From: JALYUA01 sp039933215
GTDB lineage: Bacteria; Acidobacteriota; Thermoanaerobaculia; UBA5066; Gp7-AA6
Assembly (NCBI GenBank): GCA_039933215.1
Contig: JBDTOO010000005.1
Span: forward strand, 1 to 64,000
Length of the DNA stretch: 64,000 nt
Direction: 5' to 3'
Notes under the pieces: model-generated
Told to the model about the DNA's origin: nothing
Database searches by the model: none
What the model saw: the letters and a program-made list of their open reading frames with translations, nothing else
Part shown: positions 16,444-25,319 of the stretch, in pieces
Numbering within the stretch: the stretch's first letter is position 1
Layout: every line of letters starts with the position of its first letter
Made by a program: the position numbers and the translations under genes

Positions 16444-17089
16444 TCGAGGATCTTAACGTTCGCTGCGATGGGACGACCGCGGGGAGTCCAAAGAGGTGAT
16501 TGCCTGGGGACGGTCGGCGGAAAATCCGCCCGGGTCCGGTCGCGCTCCCTGCGGAGACACGGCGCGACTGGCGAGGCAGAAGTCGGGACCTTCCGTCGCG
16601 CCTCCGCGAAATCGGCGCAGGGACCGAGCGGCCTGGACACGCGTGTGGTGTGCGCCGATTTCGAGGGTCTCCTCCGGGAGCGCGCCCGGATCCGGGCTCC
16701 GATTGGTCTGAGAAGTCCTCAGGAGTTACCTCCCCGAGCCGCCCCTCGGCCATTCGAGCGCGTCTGGTCGGGTTGGAATGCACGGCGAAGGGCAATTGCG
16801 CCCGGCTCCCGTTCCTGGGCACGCGCGGAAAGCGCTCGGAGCGTGAATCGGATCTTCCGCAGGCTCCCGGCCCCTCGAGCCCAGAGCTGAACGGCCACGT
16901 GAAAACGGGCCCCTCGCATCCGCCGGGGAGTTCCCGGCTGCCAGGCGAGGGTCTCTCCGCCTCCGCTCTTCAGGAGGGGTGGGAAGAGGGTGTTCGTACT
17001 CGCCGTGGCGGCCGAGTTCTTCGGCTGTTCCAGGGTCTTCGAGCCCGGGAGAGAACGGCTACGTGAAACCAGGCTCCTCGGAGCCACCC
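16444..17089. other. 646-bp intergenic region with repeats, no gene
   Basis: No credible gene. It holds the family A element (16542-16683). Further on there is an imperfect direct repeat with the core GAACGGCYACGTGAAA at about 16889 and 17051, the second near CTTCGAGCCCGGGAG and the first near CCCTCGAGCCCAGAG. The frames that cross it translate to Arg/Pro/Ser-rich noise. It lies upstream of the antiporter and downstream of the HerA-like gene, both minus strand. Confidence 0.6.
16542..16683 (+). repeat. 142-bp structured repeat, three-way-junction fold (family A, copy 1)
   Basis: The ends GCGCTCCC and GGGAGCGC pair, followed inward by GGAGAC/GTCTCC. Inside are two hairpins: GGCGCGAC/GTCGCGCC and CGAAATCGGCGC/GCGCCGATTTCG (12 bp, perfect). 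A second copy of identical length (62693-62834) keeps all four stems while the loops of both inner hairpins differ. It could be a structured RNA or a non-autonomous mobile element. Confidence 0.8.
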
Positions 17090-19552
17090 CTACTTCCAGG
17101 CGGGGGTTTCTCCTCCGGAGCGGTCCCGACGCCAGGGGACCCAGGCGAGACCGACCAGCCTCACCGAGACGTCGGATTTTCTCGGACGGACGGCGACCGT
17201 TTCGAGCTTCTCCGTCAGGGGGTCCGAGGCCGCGGCCGTCTGGTCGAGCTCATCCTTCAGCTGGCTCTCGAGCTCCGCGATCTGTTGCTGAAAGGCCGCC
17301 ACGTTCGCCTTCGCGCGGCCGACGTCGCCGGCCTGTTTCATCGTGCGTCCCGCTCCGCGCGCCGCCGTCGTCGCGCGGCCGATGTTCGTCGCGCTGATCG
17401 CCTTCCGGCCGAGGAGGGCTCCCAGGACGGTCGCGCCGATCGAGATCGCCGTCTGGATCCCCTGGTGCGTCGCCTCCTCCTTCTCCCGGTCGACGGACTG
17501 CTCGGCGCGCCGTTCACGATCCTGGATGACCTCTATGCGCGCGGCGTACTTCCGGCGCAGGAGCTCCGCCGCCGCGTCGCGCGCCTCGCGGGTCTTCTGC
17601 TGGAGCCTCGCGCGGAAGTCCCGCTCGGTCTCGCCGGGCGTCGAGACCTCGGCTCCCGACGCGCTCTGCAGGAGGTCCAGGCGCTGGGTCCGGAAGACCC
17701 ACGCCGCGAAGTCCTTCGTCCACCCTTCCCAGCTCTTCGGGGCGGCGGCGGCGGCCGGTGGATCCTCGAAGCGCGCTCCCGCGACGGGCTCGCGGTCGAG
17801 ATCGGCCGCGGGGAACGCCGCCCGTTCCGCGCGATCCCATTGCACCGGGTCCGGCGCGTCCGCCACGGGGGCGAGCACGACGACGTCGTCCGAGGAGTCC
17901 GTGTGCGTGCGCGCCTCCACGAAGTGCACCTGCGCGGACCCGACGAGCATCGCGCGGTAGACGATGTCCCCAGCCTCTCCGTCCCCTCGGACCGGCACGA
18001 AATACTGCGAAATCGAAGGAGGCATCACGGGACGGTCGCTCCGGGAAGAGGACGGCGCGGCCGCTGCCTTCCCCGCGGGTCGAGCCTCGGCGCCCGCCTT
18101 GCCTTTCCCGCCCGCGGCCTCGGGGCGCTTCGGATCCATCAGCGTCTTGATCTGCGAGCGCGTCAGAGGACCCCGCAGGTAGGACATGGCCCAGCGCGAC
18201 TCGAGCACGACGGGCCGGTCTTCGTGGACGTCGTTCATGAGGAACACGCGCGACGCGAGCCCCGCGAGGGTGCGCTCCATCGCCGCCCGGTCGAATTTCG
18301 GTCCGCCTCCCGACGAGACGCCCTCGAGCCCTTCGAGGACGCGGGCCTTGTCGCGCTCGGTCTGGAGGCGTCCGAGAAACCAGGTGCCGGCGTTCGAGAG
18401 GCCCTTGTAGTCCAGGTCCACAGGATTCTGGCTCGCGAGCACCACGCCCAGCCCGAACGCGCGGCCCTGCTTCAGGAGCGTGAGCAGGGGCGCCTTCGCG
18501 GGCGGAGTGGCGACGGGCGGGAAATACCCCGCGATCTCGTCCATGTAGAGGATCGCCCGGAGGCTCGTCGTTCCGGACTGTCCGCGCATCCAGCCCACCG
18601 TCTCGTTCAAGAGCATCGTCACGAAGAACATGCGCTCGGCATCCGACAGGTGCGCGATCGAGAAGATGGAGATGCGGGGCTTTCCCTCCGGGGTGCGGAG
18701 CATCGCGCCGACGTCGAGGGGATCTCCTTCGAGCCACGCCGCGAATCCCGGCGCCGCGAGGAGGTTGTTCAGCTTCATCGCGAGCGCGAAGCGGTCCTTA
18801 GCCGGGAAGAAGGATTCGAGGTCGAGCACGCCGACGCGGGCGACGCCCGGCTTCTCGATCCGTCCGATCAACGCCGCGAGGTCGAGGTCTTCGCCCGCGG
18901 ACCACGCGCGATCGAGAATGGTCGAGACCAGGATGTGCTCGCGGCTCTGGATCGGGTCCGCATCGACGCCGATCAGAGCGAGCAGGCCGGTCGCCGTCGT
19001 CGCGATGCGCTCGCCGAGAAGCTCCGCGTCGCCGCGCGTCTGGGAGCTCGGGGCGGCAAACGATCGGAGAATCGAGACGGGCAGCCCGGCGGTCGAGCCC
19101 GGCGTGTAGATCGAAAAGTCGGCGGCCGCGCGCAGCTTCGCGATCCGGGCTCCGTCCTGGCCCCACTCCGCGAGTCCCTTCTTCCAGAGCTCCGCCTGCT
19201 GCTTCGCGTACTCGTCGGGAGAGACATCGTGGCGCGCCGCGTCGTCTTCGTTGATCCACGGCCGGAAATCCTCGGGGGCGAGATTCGGGAACGTCAGGAG
19301 CAGATTTCCGAGATCCCCCTTGGGGTCGATCAGGATCGCCGGAATCCCGTCGATCGCCGCCTCCTCGATCAGGGAGATGCACAGCCCGGTCTTCCCGCTG
19401 CCGGTCATCCCGACGCAGACGGCGTGGGTGACGAGGTCGCGCGAGTCGTAGAGGACGAGATCCCCGCGGCCCTTCTTGTCCGTCTTTTCCGCGTCGCGGG
19501 TGCGGCCGAGGTAGAACGCGCCGAGCTTTTCGAAGTCTTCCATGGCCCGCAT
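17090..19552 (-). CDS. HerA/VirB4-like P-loop ATPase with C-terminal coiled coil
   Basis: 820 residues. Walker A is GMTGSGKT (48-55), with LIDPKGDLGNLL after it and Walker B-like ILYMDEIAGYFPP near residue 345, followed by the sensor-like VVLASQNPVDLD. This is the HerA/FtsK class, probably a DNA or protein translocase; the exact family (DUF87/DUF853-like) is not settled. The region 490-540 is a low-complexity linker, and 640-800 is charged helical coiled coil with a small Gly/Ala-rich hydrophobic patch. No NurA nuclease gene is next to it, so it is not the archaeal HerA-NurA pair. ATG at 19552 or 19543 can serve as start. The cytochrome P450 gene is 18 bases upstream on the same strand. Confidence 0.8.
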   Translation of the reverse strand: MRAMEDFEKLGAFYLGRTRDAEKTDKKGRGDLVLYDSRDLVTHAVCVGMTGSGKTGLCISLIEEAAIDGIPAILIDPKGDLGNLLLTFPNLAPEDFRPWINEDDAARHDVSPDEYAKQQAELWKKGLAEWGQDGARIAKLRAAADFSIYTPGSTAGLPVSILRSFAAPSSQTRGDAELLGERIATTATGLLALIGVDADPIQSREHILVSTILDRAWSAGEDLDLAALIGRIEKPGVARVGVLDLESFFPAKDRFALAMKLNNLLAAPGFAAWLEGDPLDVGAMLRTPEGKPRISIFSIAHLSDAERMFFVTMLLNETVGWMRGQSGTTSLRAILYMDEIAGYFPPVATPPAKAPLLTLLKQGRAFGLGVVLASQNPVDLDYKGLSNAGTWFLGRLQTERDKARVLEGLEGVSSGGGPKFDRAAMERTLAGLASRVFLMNDVHEDRPVVLESRWAMSYLRGPLTRSQIKTLMDPKRPEAAGGKGKAGAEARPAGKAAAAPSSSRSDRPVMPPSISQYFVPVRGDGEAGDIVYRAMLVGSAQVHFVEARTHTDSSDDVVVLAPVADAPDPVQWDRAERAAFPAADLDREPVAGARFEDPPAAAAAPKSWEGWTKDFAAWVFRTQRLDLLQSASGAEVSTPGETERDFRARLQQKTREARDAAAELLRRKYAARIEVIQDRERRAEQSVDREKEEATHQGIQTAISIGATVLGALLGRKAISATNIGRATTAARGAGRTMKQAGDVGRAKANVAAFQQQIAELESQLKDELDQTAAASDPLTEKLETVAVRPRKSDVSVRLVGLAWVPWRRDRSGGETPAWK

Positions 19553-19570
19553 CTTAAGCGGCGGACGGGC

Positions 19571-20953
19571 TCAGGCCCGCCGCGAGAGGCGCATGATCGG
19601 TCCCCCCTCGGGGCGCAGCGTGATCGAGGGGAAGGGGACGGGGTCCGGACCGGCCATCTCCAGCCGGAACTTCCGCAGCAGCGTGACGAGGACGAGGATC
19701 CCCTCCATCATCGCGAACCGCTCGCCGACGCAGATCCTGGGGCCGCCTCCGAAGGGGATGTAGACGTACTTCGGCAGCCGCGCCGCGCTGCCGTCGAGCC
19801 ACCGGTCCGGTCGGAAGGCTTCCGGGTCGTCGAACCAGCGCGGATCCCTGTGGAGCACCCACGGGCTCATGTAGACGGTCGCGCGCGCGGGGATCTCGTA
19901 GCCTCCGACGACGCAGTCCTCCCGCGCTTCACGCCCGATGACATAAGCCGGCGGGTAGAGGCGGAGCGATTCCTTCACCACCGCTTCCGCGAACCGGAGG
20001 CGGGGCAGATCCGCGGCCGTCGGAAGCCGCGAACCGGCGACTTCGCGGATCTCCGCCGCGAGCCGTTCTTCGGCCTCGGGATTCCGGGCGAGGAGAAAGA
20101 GCGTCCAGGAGAGCGAGATCGCGGTCGTCTCGTGGCCCGCGAGGAAGATCGTGACCAGCTCGTCGCGCAGCTGCCGGTCCGACATGGGCTGCCCCTCGTC
20201 GTCCCGCGCCTCCCGCAGCATCGAGAGAAGATCCCCCCGGTCGCCGGGGCGGTCGCGGCGCTCGGCGAGGACGCGCGCGATCAAACGGTCGAGCCGGGCG
20301 ACGCCGCGGTTGTAGCGCACGTTTCCCGGAATGGGGATCGCGTCGGGGATCCGGATCGGGCGCCGGAACCGTTTTGCGATCTCGCGGATGATGACGTCGA
20401 AGGAGCGTCCGATCTCGTCGACCTCTTCCTCGACCTCGACGTCGAAGAGCGTCTTCGAGACGATCTGCATCGTCACCCGCATCATGTCGCGGTGGATGTC
20501 GCGCACCTCGCCGTCCCGCCAGCCTCCGGCCAGCCGATCGGCGAAGGCCGCCATGACGTCGCCGTATCCGGCGATCCGGTCCGGGTGAAACGCCGGCGCC
20601 GCGAGCCGGCGCTGCTTCAGCCAGAAATCCCCTTCGCTCGTCAGCAGGCCGTTTCCGAAGATCGCCGTGACGTGCTTCCAGAAGAAGCTGTGCTTGACGA
20701 AGTTCGCCCGCTGCGTGAGCAGAACGGCTTCGATGTCGCGCGGGTCGTGGACGAGGAAGACCTCGTTGCCGGGCAGCCGGAATCGCACGAAGTCCCCGTG
20801 CTCGCGGGCGCAGGAGGTCAGGAATCCGAGGACGTCGCGCGCGAAGTCGGGGAGGCTGCCCACGAGGAACCGGCCCGGGGGCCCGGGCGGACGGGCTCCC
20901 GCCGCCGGAGGGCGGGTTTCGGCGTGCTCGGGGGCGAGCCCGGGGCGGTTCAC
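19571..20953 (-). CDS. Cytochrome P450
   Basis: 460 residues with every P450 landmark: the proline-rich start (PPGPPGRFLVG), I-helix AGHETT (272-277), the ExxR motif (E328-R331), and the haem loop FGGGPRICVGE (401-411) with Cys408 as ligand. There is no membrane anchor, so it is a soluble bacterial class I type needing ferredoxin and reductase; none is encoded nearby. The sequence style is close to CYP102/CYP4-like fatty-acid hydroxylases, but the substrate cannot be read from it. It ends 18 bases before the HerA-like gene on the same strand and diverges from the GGDEF-EAL gene. Confidence 0.93.
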   Translation of the reverse strand: MNRPGLAPEHAETRPPAAGARPPGPPGRFLVGSLPDFARDVLGFLTSCAREHGDFVRFRLPGNEVFLVHDPRDIEAVLLTQRANFVKHSFFWKHVTAIFGNGLLTSEGDFWLKQRRLAAPAFHPDRIAGYGDVMAAFADRLAGGWRDGEVRDIHRDMMRVTMQIVSKTLFDVEVEEEVDEIGRSFDVIIREIAKRFRRPIRIPDAIPIPGNVRYNRGVARLDRLIARVLAERRDRPGDRGDLLSMLREARDDEGQPMSDRQLRDELVTIFLAGHETTAISLSWTLFLLARNPEAEERLAAEIREVAGSRLPTAADLPRLRFAEAVVKESLRLYPPAYVIGREAREDCVVGGYEIPARATVYMSPWVLHRDPRWFDDPEAFRPDRWLDGSAARLPKYVYIPFGGGPRICVGERFAMMEGILVLVTLLRKFRLEMAGPDPVPFPSITLRPEGGPIMRLSRRA

Positions 20954-21146
20954 GGCGCGGCCGATGTTATCCGCCGCCCCGGCGGCCCCGGGGGCGAATT
21001 TCTGTCAGAACTCGCGTCCGAGGGCTGGCAGGAATGGTCTTCTTTTCGGGCGGAACAGCTGCAAGTCATTGAAAACACGAGACGGAGGGATCTGGCAGGG
21101 AGCTTGGAGAGGGCAGTCTCGAAGCAACACGTCTGTCTGCAGTTCG

Positions 21147-21154
21147 AAGGAGGT
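21147..21154 (+). promoter_or_regulatory. Ribosome site fixing the GTG start of the GGDEF-EAL gene
   Basis: AAGGAGGT lies just ahead of GTG 21158. The open frame extends 4 kb further upstream without a stop, so this site decides the start; the next ATG (21188) has no such motif. Confidence 0.6.
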
Positions 21155-21157
21155 CGA

Positions 21158-23311
21158 GTGGCGGGATTTCGACTCGGATTCCCGGGGATGAAGGTCGTGC
21201 GGGACCTCGACGCGGACGCGCCCGGCGGACGCGAACCGAGGGTCGCCGGCCCCGCGTCCGCCGACGGGGAGCCCCCGGGAAACCTGCTTCGCGATCACAC
21301 ACCCGCGCTCGAGTTCCTCAAGGATGAAGAGGGCCGCCTCGTCTATTACAACAAGGCCTTCGGGAACGTTTTCGCTCCCGACGGGCGGTCTATCCTCGGC
21401 AAGGGCGACTCCGAGTGGCTGCCGGCGGCTAGCGCGGAGCTCGTCCGTCTGCACGATCAGACCGTGCTCGCGACCGGCGCCGTCCTCGAGGTCGAGGAGA
21501 CGCTGCCGACGCCGGGCGGCACCCGTCACTGGCTGGTCCTGAAATTTCCTCTCCAGAGCGAGGCCGGCCGGCCACTCGTCGGCGCCGTCGCCGTGGACAT
21601 CAGCGAACGGCGTCGACGCGAAGCGACGCTCGTCCGCATGGCGGCAATCATGGAGTCGTCCCACGACGCCGTCATCTCGACCGACGCGCGCGGCGTCGTC
21701 TCCAGCTGGAACTCGGGCGCCACGAGCATGTACGGCTACACGGCGGAGGAGATCGAAGGCCGGCCCGTCTCGATCCTGGAGCCTCCGGATCGGCGCGGCG
21801 AGATCGACGCGTTTCTGGATCGCATCCGAAAAGGGGAGCGGGTCGTCCGCTACGAGACGGTGCGGGTGCGCAAGGACGGAACACGGGTGGAAGTCGCCGT
21901 CGCCGCCTCGCCGATCCGCGACGGCCTGGGCGAGCTCACCGGGGTTGCCTCGATCGCCCGCGACATCAGCGATCGGAAGCGCGCGCAGGAGCTCATCGTC
22001 TTCCAGTCGTTCCACGACCACCTGACGGGGCTTCCCAACCGGGCGCTGCTCATGGAGCGGCTGAACGTCTGCGTGGGCAAGGCTCGCCGCGCGGGCCGCC
22101 TCCTCGCGGTCCTCTTCCTCGACCTCGATCTCTTCAAGACGATCAACGACGGGTTCGGGCACAGCGCCGGCGACGCCGTCTTTCAGGAGGTCGCCCGGCG
22201 GCTCGCGCTCTGCGTTCGCGACGACGACACCGTGGCGCGGATCGGAGGGGACGAGTTCGTCGTGCTGCTTCCCGAGATCGCCCGGGCGGAGGACGCCACG
22301 GTGGTCGCGCGCAAGCTCCTCGAAGCCGTCGCTCAGCCCTTCACGACGGAGGGCCGCCGCGTCGATCTGACCACGAGCATCGGCATCTCGGTCTATCCCG
22401 ACGACGGGCAGGACGCGGAGAGCCTCCTCCGCAGCGCCGACACCGCGATGTCACGCGCGAAGAGCCGCGGCCGGAACAACTTCCAGCTGAGCATTCCCGA
22501 GCTGACGGAAGAGGCCGCGCAGCGGCTCACGCTCCAGGCCGGCCTGCGGCAGGCGATCGAGCGCCAGGAGCTCGTCCTCCACTACCAGCCCGTCCTGAGC
22601 CTCTCGACCGGCCGCATCGTCGAGATGGAGGCGCTGGTGCGCTGGCAGCATCCGGAGAAGGGCCTCATCATGCCGGCCGCCTTCATCGACGTCGCGGAGA
22701 AGGCCGGGATGATGGTGCCGCTCGGCGACTGGGTTCTGGGGAAGGCCGCGCGCCAGACGCGCCGCTGGCAGACGATGGGATTCCCCGACCTTCGAATCGC
22801 GGTCAACCTTTCGCCGAGCCAGTTCCACGAGCGCAATCTCGTGACCGGGGTGCAGAAGGCTCTGTCCGATTCGGGCCTCCAGCCGGAGACGCTCGAGCTC
22901 GAGATCACGGAAGGCGTCGCCATGGAAGACGCCGACGTCACCGTCGCTAACCTCCTGGCCCTGCGCGATCTGAAAGTCGGCGTCTCGATCGACGACTTCG
23001 GGACGGGTTACTCCTCCCTCTCCTACCTGAAGCGCTTCCCGGTCACCACGCTCAAGATCGACCGGTCGTTCGTGACCGACGTCGTCACGAACTCCGCCGA
23101 CGCGGGCATCGTGCGCGCGGTCGTCGCGATGGCTCACGGTCTCAAGTTGAACGTCATCGCGGAGGGCGTCGAGACCAAGGAGCAGTTCGCGTACCTGCGC
23201 GAGAGCGGCTGCGACGCCCTGCAGGGCTACTGGTTCTCGCGGCCTCTCCCCGTGGACGCCGTCGACCTCCTCTTAAACGAGGAGCTCGAGCGCTGGAGCG
23301 TGCACGCCTGA
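21158..23311 (+). CDS. PAS-GGDEF-EAL cyclic-di-GMP turnover protein
   Basis: 717 residues from GTG 21158. Two PAS domains occupy about 42-150 and 155-275. The GGDEF domain (about 280-440) has the intact signature GGDEF at 363-367 with an inhibitory RxxD site (R354-D357) five residues before it, so cyclase activity with product inhibition is possible. The EAL domain (about 455-705) has EMEALVRW and DDFGTGYSSL, so phosphodiesterase activity is also possible. There is no membrane segment; it senses a cytoplasmic signal or redox state through PAS. The huge frame upstream back to 16979 lies opposite the P450 and HerA-like genes and is not coding. Confidence 0.92.
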   Translation: MAGFRLGFPGMKVVRDLDADAPGGREPRVAGPASADGEPPGNLLRDHTPALEFLKDEEGRLVYYNKAFGNVFAPDGRSILGKGDSEWLPAASAELVRLHDQTVLATGAVLEVEETLPTPGGTRHWLVLKFPLQSEAGRPLVGAVAVDISERRRREATLVRMAAIMESSHDAVISTDARGVVSSWNSGATSMYGYTAEEIEGRPVSILEPPDRRGEIDAFLDRIRKGERVVRYETVRVRKDGTRVEVAVAASPIRDGLGELTGVASIARDISDRKRAQELIVFQSFHDHLTGLPNRALLMERLNVCVGKARRAGRLLAVLFLDLDLFKTINDGFGHSAGDAVFQEVARRLALCVRDDDTVARIGGDEFVVLLPEIARAEDATVVARKLLEAVAQPFTTEGRRVDLTTSIGISVYPDDGQDAESLLRSADTAMSRAKSRGRNNFQLSIPELTEEAAQRLTLQAGLRQAIERQELVLHYQPVLSLSTGRIVEMEALVRWQHPEKGLIMPAAFIDVAEKAGMMVPLGDWVLGKAARQTRRWQTMGFPDLRIAVNLSPSQFHERNLVTGVQKALSDSGLQPETLELEITEGVAMEDADVTVANLLALRDLKVGVSIDDFGTGYSSLSYLKRFPVTTLKIDRSFVTDVVTNSADAGIVRAVVAMAHGLKLNVIAEGVETKEQFAYLRESGCDALQGYWFSRPLPVDAVDLLLNEELERWSVHA

Positions 23312-23335
23312 TCCGCCGGGAAGTCCGGGATCAAA

Positions 23336-23370
23336 AAGAAAGCCCCCGTTTCCGGGGGCTTCGTCGTTTC
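23336..23370. terminator. Bidirectional rho-independent terminator
   Basis: AGCCCCCG and CGGGGGCT form a perfect 8-bp stem with loop TTTC. On the minus strand it is followed by TTCTTTTTG, on the plus strand by TCGTCGTTTC. It lies between the convergent GGDEF-EAL and PPC-domain genes and can serve both. Confidence 0.85.
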
Positions 23371-23384
23371 GGGGCGGCCGAGGC

Positions 23385-24236
23385 TTACGGGCAGGTCGAG
23401 AACGAAGACGTGTCCTGGATGGGCAGGAACGCCTGGTTCTGCGGATTGGAGTAGGTGCGAACCGCTCCCGTCTGGGTGTCGGTGACGGTCAGGTTGACGA
23501 GCACGTTGGTGAGCCCGCCGGCGAACGTCCAGTAGCGGGAGTTCAATCCGCAGCCGTTCAAGACCTTGACGACGATCTCGACGTTCGACGAGGAGAAGAA
23601 CCAGAAGTAGCCCGTGTCCGACGTGAGCTGGATAGGGGTCCCCGCGCCGGAGGCCGTCGTCGTCTGCCAGTTCGCCGACACGCGGAAGCGGCTGTTCAGG
23701 CACATCGAGGTGGCGTTCGGCACGCACGCCGTGACAGCGCCGCACGACAGGGAGAGGAAGTAAGGCCCCCGATCCGCGATGTAGACCGCGTTGGCGACAA
23801 TCGTCCAAACACCTGTTGTCGGCAACGTGTAGATGATTTGCGCGTTCGTCCCGTCCGGGCCGCCGCCGCTATCGTCGTCGAGAGCGACGGCCGTACCGGC
23901 GGGATTTCGCAGGATCAGATACGCGTCCAGAGCCGACGACGACATCGCGATCGTTACGGTCTGCCCTGCCGTTCCTTGAAACGTGTAGTTGTCGGCGCGA
24001 GTCTCGTCGCCGAGTTGGCAATCCTGGGAGTCCAGCGTGCCGTTGACCGATCCGCCGCACGTGATTCCCGACGTGGAGCAGGCGGTAGCGGAAAGCGGAT
24101 GGACATTCTTGCTTCCGGCCTTGATCACTTTGCTGAGGGCGATCCCGGGCGACGCCTCCTGAGCGAACGCCGCCGCAGCTAATGCCAGCGCGAAGACCCC
24201 CGCGAGAGGGAGAACCCGGGGGAAAGGACGGATCAT
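23385..24236 (-). CDS. Exported protein with a PPC domain and a C-terminal adhesin-like domain
   Basis: 283 residues, signal peptide to about residue 25 (AAAFAQ). Residues about 70-165 match the bacterial pre-peptidase C-terminal domain (DNYTFQGTAGQTVTIA, then LDAYLILRNPAG). The last 115 residues (from about TACVPNATSMCL, through LTSDTGYFWFF, to a terminal Cys-Pro) form a second domain that I recognise as recurrent at the C-terminus of exported Acidobacteria proteins; its role is unknown. Start ATG 24236 has an AGGAGGAG ribosome site. The frame is open further upstream across PhzF, but that is shadow. There is no catalytic domain, so it is likely a binding or surface protein. Confidence 0.75.
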   Translation of the reverse strand: MIRPFPRVLPLAGVFALALAAAAFAQEASPGIALSKVIKAGSKNVHPLSATACSTSGITCGGSVNGTLDSQDCQLGDETRADNYTFQGTAGQTVTIAMSSSALDAYLILRNPAGTAVALDDDSGGGPDGTNAQIIYTLPTTGVWTIVANAVYIADRGPYFLSLSCGAVTACVPNATSMCLNSRFRVSANWQTTTASGAGTPIQLTSDTGYFWFFSSSNVEIVVKVLNGCGLNSRYWTFAGGLTNVLVNLTVTDTQTGAVRTYSNPQNQAFLPIQDTSSFSTCP

Positions 24237-24391
24237 GTGCTCCTCCTGTCGGCTTTTCGAGGCGTGGACCGAGTGGATCTGGACGGAACCGGCGCGAAGT
24301 CTACCCGCCGTCGGCGGCGGGCGCCACGGAAGAAAACGGGGGACTCGGAGGCGCTCGCGAGTCGCCCCTTCGAGCCGCCCCGGGGCGGGCT

Positions 24392-25201
24392 CTAGAGGAG
24401 CTCGCCCCGCGCGATGGTGACCGCCTGCCCGCCGAGGGATACCCGGTCCCCGCCGACGCGGACGAACACCGTGCCGCCGCGGCGGGAGGCCTGATAGCCG
24501 GTCAGTTCCGTCCGGCCGAGGCGGCCGGCCCAGTGGGGGCCCAGGCAGCAGTGGGCGGAGCCGGTGACGGGATCCTCGTCGATGCCGTACGCCGGCGCGA
24601 AATAGCGGGAGACGAAGTCGTACCCGCGCCCGGAGGCCGGAGCGGTGACGATGACGCCGCGCGCCGGCCCCGCGGTCTCGACGATCCGGCGGAAATCCGG
24701 GGTGAGCGCGCGGACGTCGCTTTCGGAGGGAAGCTCGAAGAAGAAGTCGAACCGGTTGCGGCCGGCAAAGCGCGGCGAAGCGATCCCCAGCGCCTCGAGA
24801 AGACCGTCCGGCGGCTCGCAGGGGGAGGCGGGCTCGGCCGGGAAATCGAGCTGGATCTCGTGAGCGGCCGCCGCGTCGCGGCGACGGGCTGTCAGCCGCC
24901 CGCTCTTCGTCTCGAAAACGATCGGAGCGTCGGGCTTCTCGTAGCCCGCCTGCCACAGCACGTGGGCGGAGGCGAGCGTGGCGTGTCCGCACAGATCGAC
25001 TTCGAGCGCGGGCGTGAACCATCGCAGAGGCCACACGTCGCCGGTGCGGCGGAGAAACGCCGTCTCCGAGAGGTTCATCTCGCCGGCGACGCTCTGCATC
25101 CACGCGTCGGGTCTCTCGTCCGGCAGCACGCAGACCGCCGCGGGATTGCCTCCGAAGGGGCGCTCGGTGAAGGCGTCGACGTGGAAGAGCGGCACGCTCA
25201 T
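24392..25201 (-). CDS. PhzF-family isomerase-like protein
   Basis: 269 residues with the PhzF fold signatures: FTERPFGGNPAAV near the start, the catalytic glutamate in NLSETAF (E46), CGHATLASAHV, and DPVTGSAHC in the second half. The family performs proton-shift isomerisations and includes phenazine biosynthesis PhzF, but most members act on unknown substrates. No other phenazine gene is present, so a phenazine role is not supported. ATG 25201 has an AAAGGAG site. It diverges from the MFS transporter, sharing a 118-base control region. Confidence 0.9.
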   Translation of the reverse strand: MSVPLFHVDAFTERPFGGNPAAVCVLPDERPDAWMQSVAGEMNLSETAFLRRTGDVWPLRWFTPALEVDLCGHATLASAHVLWQAGYEKPDAPIVFETKSGRLTARRRDAAAAHEIQLDFPAEPASPCEPPDGLLEALGIASPRFAGRNRFDFFFELPSESDVRALTPDFRRIVETAGPARGVIVTAPASGRGYDFVSRYFAPAYGIDEDPVTGSAHCCLGPHWAGRLGRTELTGYQASRRGGTVFVRVGGDRVSLGGQAVTIARGELL

Positions 25202-25319
25202 GACGACTCCTTTGTACCGGAGCGGCGCGGGCGTTCCTAGAGCCACATCGGGTCGAGGTGGATTGGGGCTTTTCGTCGCGCTCGCGCTCCTCCTGCTACC
25301 CTCGTCGGCCGTGTCCGCC

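Noticed and set aside
17090..19552. HerA-based antiphage defence system
   Set aside because: HerA-like ATPases occur in defence loci, but there is no SIR2, DUF4297, NurA or other effector next to it; neighbours are a P450 gene and an antiporter gene.
16979..21157. Open frame of about 4 kb running into the GGDEF-EAL gene
   Set aside because: It lies antisense to the HerA-like and P450 genes and translates to Arg/Gly/Asp-rich text without domains. A strong ribosome site and the PAS domain start fix the real gene at 21158.
24392..25201. Phenazine biosynthesis locus
   Set aside because: PhzF is alone; no phzA, phzB, phzD, phzE or phzG homologue is in the window, and PhzF-like proteins are widespread with other roles.
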